A DNA stretch of 39,384 bases from contig JAGXHG010000014.1 of NCBI GenBank assembly GCA_024636345.1, positions 1 to 39,384 on the forward strand, in the 5' to 3' direction. The DNA is from Desulfobulbaceae bacterium. Lineage in GTDB: Bacteria; Desulfobacterota; Desulfobulbia; Desulfobulbales; Desulfocapsaceae. The stretch's first letter is position 1, and every line of letters begins with the position of its first letter. A model generated the notes under the pieces. That model was not told the origin of the DNA, searched no databases, and worked only from the letters and a program-made list of their open reading frames with translations. This document shows, piece after piece, positions 33,984 to 39,384 of this stretch. The translations under genes and the position numbers were made by a program.

Positions 33984-34532
33984 TTAAAATTTTTCCAATA
34001 CTAGGCGAATGATTTGCTCTTGGAGCTTAAAATCTTTTGGGCTTAAAACATCAATCACCACATTTCCCTTTATGGAAACCATTCGTTGAAAACGATTGTC
34101 GCCTGCCCAAAAAGTCTCATTACCGATATCTGGTATCATATCCACTTTGGAGATGGATTCAAAACCTTTTTGCATCTTGTTAAATTCGATGCGTGCTTGT
34201 GCAGTGTCGTTGTACACATAGGTGATATAGGTGATCAATTTTAGAAAATTTGATTTTGACCTGATGGTACAATTATACGGGTTTATTTTATAAATTTCTT
34301 TCTGGGTATCATAAGGAGAAACCATAAGGTCGTGGCTGCTTTTTTGAAGATCATCAGGAAAAACAGCCAAAATAGTGGCGGCATTTTCAAACGTAATAGT
34401 GCTGCAACGGTCGATCCCATCCGTTTCTGAAGCAAGGATTTTAGAATTGGTACAGAGTAGACTTAAAGTTAAAAAGAAAATAGAAATTGTCGTGAGATGC
34501 TGTAATCGTTTGATTTTCATGATATTTTTCAT
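33984..34532 (-). CDS. Secreted protein of unknown function
   Basis: A 182-residue protein with a signal peptide (basic MKNIMKIKRL, hydrophobic ISIFFLTLSLL, likely cleavage near SKILAS). The mature part has two widely spaced cysteines and ends in a helix. No family is recognised. The start codon immediately follows the attC-like element at 34533-34610, the usual place for a cassette gene. A second ATG lies four codons in at 34520. Confidence 0.65.
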   Translation of the reverse strand: MKNIMKIKRLQHLTTISIFFLTLSLLCTNSKILASETDGIDRCSTITFENAATILAVFPDDLQKSSHDLMVSPYDTQKEIYKINPYNCTIRSKSNFLKLITYITYVYNDTAQARIEFNKMQKGFESISKVDMIPDIGNETFWAGDNRFQRMVSIKGNVVIDVLSPKDFKLQEQIIRLVLEKF

Positions 34533-34610
34533 CGTCTATCGTAAAGGTAAGCGGCGAGGTCTTCGGAGAGTAGCGGAGAAAACTCCTGACCGCTTAATCA
34601 CTTGGTTTCG
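34533..34610 (-). other. attC-like site E (degenerate)
   Basis: The spacer folds as TAAGCGG (34548-34554) with CCGCTTA (34590-34596), with a smaller GGAG/CTCC stem inside. The + strand edge GTCTATC (34535-34541) differs by one base from the attC core RYYYAAC; the other edge (CTTGGTTTCG) is not consensus. Size (78 bp), position between stop and next start, and symmetry fit an attC, but this is the least certain of the five. Confidence 0.4.
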
Positions 34611-34626
34611 ATCAAATAATCACGAG

Positions 34627-35157
34627 TTATAACTTTTTCTTCTCAAACCAGAAAAACAAAGCGATAATCCCTGCCCAAAATATCGGAACGATTATCCACT
34701 GCGAAATACCCATTGCTTCCGGTAATCCGAGCTTTCCGTAATCTTTCCACGCAAGCACTGTTGATTTAAGGAAGGGGTAAAGTTCTGCATAGAATGCTGC
34801 CCCAACCACCATGCCTATTATGGCAAACACTGCATGCCAGCGACCTTCGCCCAAAGCGCCTAGCGATGTGCCGGGGCAGAAGCCCATGAGCGCCCATCCG
34901 GCGCCAAACAATGCTCCTCCGAGCAACACAGCGCCAACATTCATTGGCTTGTGGCTCAAGGTAATGATCTCAAGGTTCGAGAGCAGGAGTATTCCGACCA
35001 TTCCCACCAGAACTGCCGAAAGCATGAATTTTAATATCGTCATGTCCTTCAGTAGCATTGCTCCAATTTGCTTGTCGAAGCGAAGGACACGACCTTTCTG
35101 GAGTAGAAAACCAAAGAATACGCCCGTGACAAGGCCCAGCCATTGACCAGTATTCAT
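34627..35157 (-). CDS. YeeE/YedE-family sulfur-compound transporter subunit
   Basis: A 176-residue membrane protein of the YeeE/YedE (DUF395, PmpA/PmpB) family with about four helices and the family signature GFCPGTSLGALGEGRWHA, whose cysteine is conserved in thiosulfate-transporting relatives. The open frame runs further upstream, but ATG 35157 has GGAAGGAGGG before it and overlaps the stop of the partner gene. It is a half-length member, expected to work with the second half encoded just upstream. Sulfur-compound uptake is inferred from the family. Confidence 0.85.
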   Translation of the reverse strand: MNTGQWLGLVTGVFFGFLLQKGRVLRFDKQIGAMLLKDMTILKFMLSAVLVGMVGILLLSNLEIITLSHKPMNVGAVLLGGALFGAGWALMGFCPGTSLGALGEGRWHAVFAIIGMVVGAAFYAELYPFLKSTVLAWKDYGKLGLPEAMGISQWIIVPIFWAGIIALFFWFEKKKL

Positions 35158-35696
35158 GATGCCCTCCTTCCATAAACTATACGAGCAACCAAAACACCTA
35201 CACCAAAAAACATAACCAAAGCCACAAGTGAACTTACCGACAATTGCATCATTCCGCTGAGACCATGTCCACTTGGGCATCCATCGGCCAAACGAGCGCC
35301 GATCATGGCGATAATTCCACCCACGAATGCCCAGACTGCCCGCTTCGCGATTGATGGGCCAAATCGCTCCTCCCACTTGGGGGGGACAGCTTCCAGCCGA
35401 AAGCTTTTATCCATAATGGACGAAATAAAGGCCCCCAGGACAATCCCAATAACCAGCATAAACTGCCAGTCAACATGAACCTTTGTTTTGGTGTAATACT
35501 CGTTTGAAACCACATGATTCGCAGCAATTGTTTGCTCCAGAATACCGGCAGCACGAACGAACGTGGTGGACGCTCCTAAATAGCTGGTCTTGCCGAGGAA
35601 TTGTGTGGTTGCAAGGACTGAAGCGATGGCCAGGAGACCTAAAAGGGCTCCGGCAAGGTAAGGACTCCATCCTCCATCATCTGTTTTCCATTTCAT
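35154..35696 (-). CDS. YeeE/YedE-family transporter subunit, partner
   Basis: A 180-residue membrane protein, the other half of a split YeeE pair. The family signature is ARLADGCPSGHGLSGMMQLS with the conserved cysteine. An internal periplasmic-looking segment (VVSNEYYTKTKVHVDWQ) follows the first helix. AAGGAG lies seven bases before ATG 35696. The stop overlaps the next gene's start (ATGA), so the two are made in a fixed ratio. Both genes lie between attC-like sites D and E and would move as a single two-gene cassette. Confidence 0.87.
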   Translation of the reverse strand: MKWKTDDGGWSPYLAGALLGLLAIASVLATTQFLGKTSYLGASTTFVRAAGILEQTIAANHVVSNEYYTKTKVHVDWQFMLVIGIVLGAFISSIMDKSFRLEAVPPKWEERFGPSIAKRAVWAFVGGIIAMIGARLADGCPSGHGLSGMMQLSVSSLVALVMFFGVGVLVARIVYGRRAS

Positions 35697-35730
35697 TTTT
35701 AAGCTCCTTTTTTGATTTGCGTTTTTTGAG

Positions 35731-35820
35731 ATCGAACGACCTGCATCACCAGCGGCCCTCCCAACTTGCCGCGTCAGCGTCGCCGCGCTTTTTGCCGTCT
35801 GGTAAATGTTTTTGTTATGT
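35731..35820 (-). other. attC-like site D
   Basis: ACCAGCGGC (35748-35756) pairs with GCCGTCTGGT (35794-35803) with exactly one unpaired extra base, the extrahelical base characteristic of attC L-boxes. The extra base lies on the arm next to the nitroreductase stop, which is the expected (2L) arm if the site belongs to the minus-strand cassette. Outer boxes ATCGAAC and GTTATGT each match RYYYAAC/GTTRRRY with one mismatch. The whole site fills the gap between the nitroreductase stop and the next gene's leader. Confidence 0.6.
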
Positions 35821-35822
35821 TC

Positions 35823-36428
35823 CTATGCAAATCTGTTTTCGATAATTATTTCATCAAGATCTAGCTGCCCCGGTCGCGGCCATGCCTCTTTTGTGCCCTT
35901 GCCAATTGCCACAAACATTGCAATTACATGGTCAGCGGGTAGACGAATCAATTCAGTAACTTTGTCGAAATCGAAACCATCCATTGGGCACGAATCATAG
36001 CCCATGGATTTTGCGGAAAGCATTAATGTTTGTGCTGCTATACCACAGGACCTCATAGCCTCATCTCTCTGAACTTGCTCTTTACCACGGTAGTAATTGT
36101 CGATAGCGGGAAGTATAAACTCCTGGACTTCTTTTGGGGCATTGACCCAGTATCGATTTGGCTGCTTCTCCCATGATTTCATATCGGCACAGAGAACAAT
36201 GAATAATGAAGCATCTGTAACTTGTGCCTGATCCCAAGCAACTTCCCTGATTTGCTTCCGCAACTTAGTATCTGTTACCACAACAAAACGCCAGTTTTGA
36301 ATATTGAATGCCGTAGGAGAAAGAATGGCCAGAGATAATAGCTCATTTACTTCTTCAGGAGTCATGCTATGGTTTGCATCATAGTGCTTAACAGCCCGGC
36401 GTGCTTGTATTGCTTGTTCTGTCCTCAT
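35823..36428 (-). CDS. Nitroreductase-family flavoprotein
   Basis: A 201-residue FMN-dependent oxidoreductase of the NfsB/NADH-oxidase-like superfamily. The FMN-phosphate motif is RRAVKHYD near the N-terminus; SPTAFNIQNWRFVVV and GYDSCPMDGFD are the other conserved blocks, the second being the usual dimer and FMN contact region. It probably reduces nitro compounds, quinones or similar acceptors with NAD(P)H. ATG 36428 is chosen over a GTG three codons upstream because GGAGG is well spaced from the ATG but touches the GTG. It is flanked on both sides by attC-like sites. Confidence 0.92.
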   Translation of the reverse strand: MRTEQAIQARRAVKHYDANHSMTPEEVNELLSLAILSPTAFNIQNWRFVVVTDTKLRKQIREVAWDQAQVTDASLFIVLCADMKSWEKQPNRYWVNAPKEVQEFILPAIDNYYRGKEQVQRDEAMRSCGIAAQTLMLSAKSMGYDSCPMDGFDFDKVTELIRLPADHVIAMFVAIGKGTKEAWPRPGQLDLDEIIIENRFA

Positions 36429-36456
36429 TACCTTCACTCCTCCTTTGTTTTTTTCA

Positions 36457-36518
36457 ACATAACGTTAAGCTCACCAGATCGCTGTCGGTTGCGATTTTTT
36501 TGTCGCGATTTGTTCGGC
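36457..36518 (-). other. attC-like site C
   Basis: Read on the minus strand this 62-bp segment begins GCCGAACAAATCGC and ends GGTGAGCTTAACGTTATGT, very close to the common short attC form (AACAAATCGC... GGTGAGCTTAACGTTA). ATCGC (36478-36482) pairs with GCGAT (36505-36509). R'' is GCCGAAC and R' is GTTATGT, each one base off consensus. It lies between the stop of the DisA-like gene and the leader of the nitroreductase gene. This is the most convincing of the five sites. Confidence 0.68.
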
Positions 36519-36558
36519 GATTGTTGCCGTGTTGTTTATTCTGTTCTGCCATAATAAT

Positions 36559-37872
36559 TTAACCGATCTGCATCAGCTTTTCCCCTCTGCGCCAAAGTTG
36601 TATGGGGCCATCCTCAGATATTTTGATAACCAAACCATAGAGTGAAGCGCTTTGCGCAGCAGCGGTTCTCCCACCGCCACCAGCAGCTATGGCAAATCCT
36701 AGATCTATCAATGCTCCAGAATCCCTCACTACCCCGGAAGAGTCTATGATAGTCATACCATCTGATGTAACTGCAGCAGTGAAGACACCACTGCGATAAG
36801 CGTCCGCAACTGGCAGGTTAAGGAGACGCTTCCGAAGTAATTTCCCTATGTCAGTGTCGTCGATACCTCTTATGACACCTATCTCTTTCAAGGTGTGATC
36901 TGAGAGAATAATAAGGCCACCATGCCTGGTCGCAGAAATTCCAACGACAATTTTACAAAGAAGTTCCGCCGTATCCGATGAACTCAGATGTTCAGCAATT
37001 AGGGATGCAATACGTGGTAGTTCAATGAGCGTCCAACGTCCTCGCTGCCAACGAAGAATGCAGCCTGGCGCAAACAATACATCAACCTCTGAGTTGGGGG
37101 TTATGAATACTGCAAATGAACCTAGACTTGTGCCCTCCAGCACAGAAATAAATTGTTCATGGGTACCGTGATATGATGATATCTGCTTTGTTGAACCTAG
37201 TTGTACAATACCAACACACGTTGATGGCGGTTGTAAAAGAAATGCTGATTGAATCCCGTCAACATAACGATAGGAAAGGGGGGCACTATAGAAAGTTGAG
37301 GTAACCTGAATATTGGGCGTGCTGGCAAAATGGAAACCCAGTGTTTTTATTTTCTCTAAAAATTCTTTGGTTGGTTTGTTAACATAAATTAAAGCACTGG
37401 TACATGGAGCACCTTCGTACCGTTGGTATGTAAGTTTTTTGGCAATTTCAATAACGTGCTGAACGTTATCAAAGTCAAAGTGTTTTGTGTGACCTCGAAG
37501 AAATCTTGCGACAGCAATATCAAAGGCGGTACTCATAATAACCGTTCTATGGTGGATACCATGTTTGGCGTCATCGAATCCACTGACGAGTAATGTCACC
37601 CCCTCACATAATTGCATTAAGAAGCGTATCTCGATAGGTGAGAACTGAAGGGTCGGACGTGAAAACTGTAGAATAATAACATCGCCACCCCGGTTCTTAA
37701 AACATAACAGGACATCACTTCCTTGATCTATCACGCCACCATTGCTTGGTATGCTTAGATCTGAATGGTCTTTGATTCTATCCTTGAAATAGGCGACATC
37801 ACTCCCTCCGAGAAAATCTTGAATCTGTGGCGCGAGAAGTCTAACTAACTTGAGTAATTGGTTGGAGTTCAT
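36559..37872 (-). CDS. DisA-fold (DAC-like) putative nucleotide-sensor protein
   Basis: A 437-residue soluble protein whose C-terminal 130 residues follow the DisA N-terminal diadenylate-cyclase fold: LLCKIVVGISATRHGGLIILSD, then SDGMTIIDSSGVV at 370-382 where DisA has DGA, then GGGGRTAAAQSASLYGLVIKISEDGPIQLW where DisA has GTRHRAA...VSEExG. Both catalytic motifs are changed (DGA to DGM, RHR to GRT), so c-di-AMP synthesis is unlikely. This matches the DAC-derived sensor families (DACNV, DACNG, DACNK and relatives) described in nucleotide-based conflict systems. Residues 1-300 are not recognised. It sits between attC-like sites A and C and is probably a cassette gene. The DAC assignment is from motif reading, not a search. 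Confidence 0.65.
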   Translation of the reverse strand: MNSNQLLKLVRLLAPQIQDFLGGSDVAYFKDRIKDHSDLSIPSNGGVIDQGSDVLLCFKNRGGDVIILQFSRPTLQFSPIEIRFLMQLCEGVTLLVSGFDDAKHGIHHRTVIMSTAFDIAVARFLRGHTKHFDFDNVQHVIEIAKKLTYQRYEGAPCTSALIYVNKPTKEFLEKIKTLGFHFASTPNIQVTSTFYSAPLSYRYVDGIQSAFLLQPPSTCVGIVQLGSTKQISSYHGTHEQFISVLEGTSLGSFAVFITPNSEVDVLFAPGCILRWQRGRWTLIELPRIASLIAEHLSSSDTAELLCKIVVGISATRHGGLIILSDHTLKEIGVIRGIDDTDIGKLLRKRLLNLPVADAYRSGVFTAAVTSDGMTIIDSSGVVRDSGALIDLGFAIAAGGGGRTAAAQSASLYGLVIKISEDGPIQLWRRGEKLMQIG

Positions 37873-37931
37873 ATCTCGTCAGTGTTGTCTCTACATTAGT
37901 TTCAGTTAGAAATATCTAGCGAGGTGTGCCC

Positions 37932-37992
37932 GCTGAATGCTTAAGCTGTGCGGCGCGACATAAGGAGAGTCCGAACAAGCGCCTTGTTAGGC
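37932..37992 (-). other. attC-like site A
   Basis: Read on the minus strand it begins, four bases after the MscS stop, with GCCTAACAAGGCGCTTG, a perfect R'' box (RYYYAAC) and typical spacer. Its left arm GCTTGTTCGG pairs with CCGCACAGC with one extra base on the left arm, as in attC. The R' side (ATTCAGC) has lost the GTT core, so this site may no longer recombine. It is 61 bp long. Confidence 0.55.
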
Positions 37993-37996
37993 GCGG

Positions 37997-38932
37997 TTAC
38001 TCCCTCTTCCTTACATTAATATCCAATGGAGGAATTGAGGCAACCTCAAACGATGATGCGCCAAGTTTAATTTCACCATCAGACTGTTCTATACATTTGA
38101 GTATTCGAACACAGATCTTATCCTTTGTACTGCGGCGTTGTTTATAATCAACGACATACCGTAGAGTATATTCGGCCCAGCTTTCCTTCATGCTCAACGT
38201 GACCATTGGCTCTAATCTGGCATCTTCAAGCATATATTTATCAGTCATTTTTCGCCATTCACCTTTCAGCTGACGGGCGTGCTCACCGGTTACATCATCG
38301 AGGATTTGTTGAAACTCTTTCCGGGCCATTTCGTAATTACTGCCGTATCTGACAGGGATCGTAATTTCGTCCCAGAGAAAAGGAAAATCCGACGAGTAAT
38401 TATAGACTGGCTCTTTAAATATAAAACTATTGGCGACGCGGACGACGCGACCATTATACTGGTCACCATTGATCCATCCACCGCATTCCATTAGCGTCGT
38501 CCGCAATATGCCGACATCGATAACGTCGCCTTTGATGCCACCCAACTGGACACGGTCACCAACGTTATAGAAACGACCAACCGACATAGCAACCCACCCG
38601 GCAGCACTTGCGATAACCTCCTGAAGTGCAAATGCGACACCGGCGCCAGCCACGCCGAGAAAAACAGTTAAGCTTGCTAATTTGTCACTGAATACAATCG
38701 ACAGCAGAAATACCGCAAGTATATAGCCAGCGAGGGTGACTAACTTTCTTAAGCGATATCTCCGCTCTGAACTTTCAATATATCGCCCAAGTGCACGCTG
38801 GGTAGTGCGCACGATCACCATGACTACAACCACCACCAACGCAGTGGCGATGACTTTCCCCGCCGCAGGATCGAACAACCATTTATCAACAAACTCATTC
38901 ATATAAGTGACCAACCATTTCGTATGTGTCAT
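37997..38932 (-). CDS. MscS-family mechanosensitive ion channel
   Basis: A 311-residue inner-membrane channel. It has an N-terminal helix (VIATALVVVVVMVIV), a second near 65-90, and the pore helix FLGVAGAGVAFALQEVIASAAGWVAM with the Gly/Ala packing of MscS TM3. The beta domain follows (YNVGDRVQLGGIKGDVIDVGILRTTLME), then the alpha/beta cytoplasmic vestibule. It should open under membrane tension and release solutes on osmotic downshock. ATG 38932 is used; a TTG two codons earlier is less likely. It is flanked by attC-like sites A and B, so it is probably a gene cassette. Confidence 0.93.
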   Translation of the reverse strand: MTHTKWLVTYMNEFVDKWLFDPAAGKVIATALVVVVVMVIVRTTQRALGRYIESSERRYRLRKLVTLAGYILAVFLLSIVFSDKLASLTVFLGVAGAGVAFALQEVIASAAGWVAMSVGRFYNVGDRVQLGGIKGDVIDVGILRTTLMECGGWINGDQYNGRVVRVANSFIFKEPVYNYSSDFPFLWDEITIPVRYGSNYEMARKEFQQILDDVTGEHARQLKGEWRKMTDKYMLEDARLEPMVTLSMKESWAEYTLRYVVDYKQRRSTKDKICVRILKCIEQSDGEIKLGASSFEVASIPPLDINVRKRE

Positions 38933-38973
38933 TTTCAATTTTCATCACTTAAATCATCCTCTGTTTCCTAGGC

Positions 38974-39065
38974 GCCTGATGTTAAGGCTAACCAGTCTGC
39001 GCCCGTGAACTACCGGGTAGGCCGTATATGCTCACGCCGCGGTCTGGTTGAGCTATTTGTTGAAC
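38974..39065 (-). other. attC-like site B (or attI-proximal site)
   Basis: AACCAGTCTGCG (38990-39001) pairs with CGCGGTCTGGTT (39038-39049) apart from one mismatch and one wobble pair. The outer R'' box, read on the minus strand, is a perfect GTTCAAC; the other edge is GCCTGAT on the + strand (two mismatches to RYYYAAC). The site lies upstream of the mscS gene, so it would belong to a preceding cassette now lost or replaced by the recombinase. A small GCCGC-TCAC-GCGGC stem lies just outside at 39069-39082. Confidence 0.55.
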
Positions 39066-39157
39066 GAAGCCGCTCACGCGGCGGAAGAAGCCAAAAACAG
39101 TGTATAACTCCAGTAAGTGTCCAATCCCGGGTACTTAAAACAAAAAGGAGTGTACCA

Positions 39158-39384
39158 TGAAATCATCTGAAGTAAAACGATTTGCAGCCCTCTACGAACG
39201 TCATCTGAAATTACTCAAACTCCAGGGGAAAAGCGACAGCACGATTAGTGCCTATTCCCGCGCTGTCCGCAGGATCAGAGACCGTTACGACTGTTGTCCG
39301 GATACGTTGACGAAGGAACAATTAGAGAACTACTTTGTAGATCTGGTCGAATCACATTCATGGAGCACTGTCAAATTAGACAGA
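39158..39384 (+). CDS. Tyrosine recombinase (phage-integrase family), N-terminal part
   Basis: The window ends after 75 codons of a gene starting at ATG 39158 with AAGGAG seven bases upstream. The visible part is a SAM-like core-binding domain: RHLKLLKLQGKSDSTISAYSRAVRRI and YFVDLVESHSWSTVKLDR. This form resembles the recombinases found beside IS91-family transposases more than classical integron IntI, but the catalytic domain (R..H..R..Y) and any IntI-specific insert lie outside the window. It diverges from the attC-like array, which is also how intI genes are placed. Confidence 0.8.

Noticed and set aside
1..39384. CRISPR arrays, tRNA and rRNA genes
   Set aside because: No regularly spaced direct repeats, cloverleaf-like segments or rRNA-like conserved blocks were seen on reading both strands.

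Overview
The window looks like bacterial chromosome from a Gram-negative anaerobe or facultative anaerobe, most plausibly a Desulfobulbales-type member of the Desulfobacterota. This is inference. It rests on the gene mix: LolCD next to LysS and a short MetE-like methionine synthase, a metalloid-type ArsR/permease operon, large MASE1 hybrid kinases, a bacteriohemerythrin, and DNA that is GC-rich on the left and clearly more AT-rich on the right. No tRNA, rRNA or CRISPR array was seen.

Bases 1-354 hold the end of a small helix-turn-helix protein and strong inverted repeats, probably the edge of a mobile element. Bases 355-10824 are one long minus-strand transcription unit behind a good sigma-70 promoter and an ArsR-family repressor. 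It encodes an ArsP-type permease, a mini-thioredoxin, a TolC/HlyD/RND tripartite pump, a carboxymuconolactone-decarboxylase-like protein, a CDF cation exporter, a rhodanese whose signal-peptide start is in another frame, a periplasmic thioredoxin and a CcdA-type electron carrier. Together they look like a metal/metalloid export and envelope thiol-redox system. Bases 10971-15657 are housekeeping: lolD, lolC, lysS and a core-MetE-like gene.

Bases 16349-25490 form a signalling block: a bacteriohemerythrin, a 1484-residue MASE1-CHASE-PAS-PAS hybrid histidine kinase with receiver and HPt, a coupled receiver-EAL protein, a globin-coupled GGDEF protein and a PilZ-like protein. This puts oxygen-binding proteins beside c-di-GMP synthesis, breakdown and binding. 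Bases 25963-29975 hold thpR and a three-gene HlyD/ABC export operon.

Bases 30008-38932 are AT-richer accessory DNA, mostly minus strand: membrane proteins, a LysE-type exporter, a flavin reductase, tag, unknown proteins, a paired YeeE/YedE transporter, a nitroreductase, a DisA-like nucleotide-sensor candidate and an MscS channel. From 34533 to 39065 every gap between genes (or gene pairs) contains a 60-90 bp imperfect hairpin resembling an integron attC site, all in the orientation of the genes. I read this as a partly decayed gene-cassette array. A tyrosine recombinase gene diverges from it and runs off the right end. That array, and the DisA-fold protein inside it, are the most interesting parts of the window.
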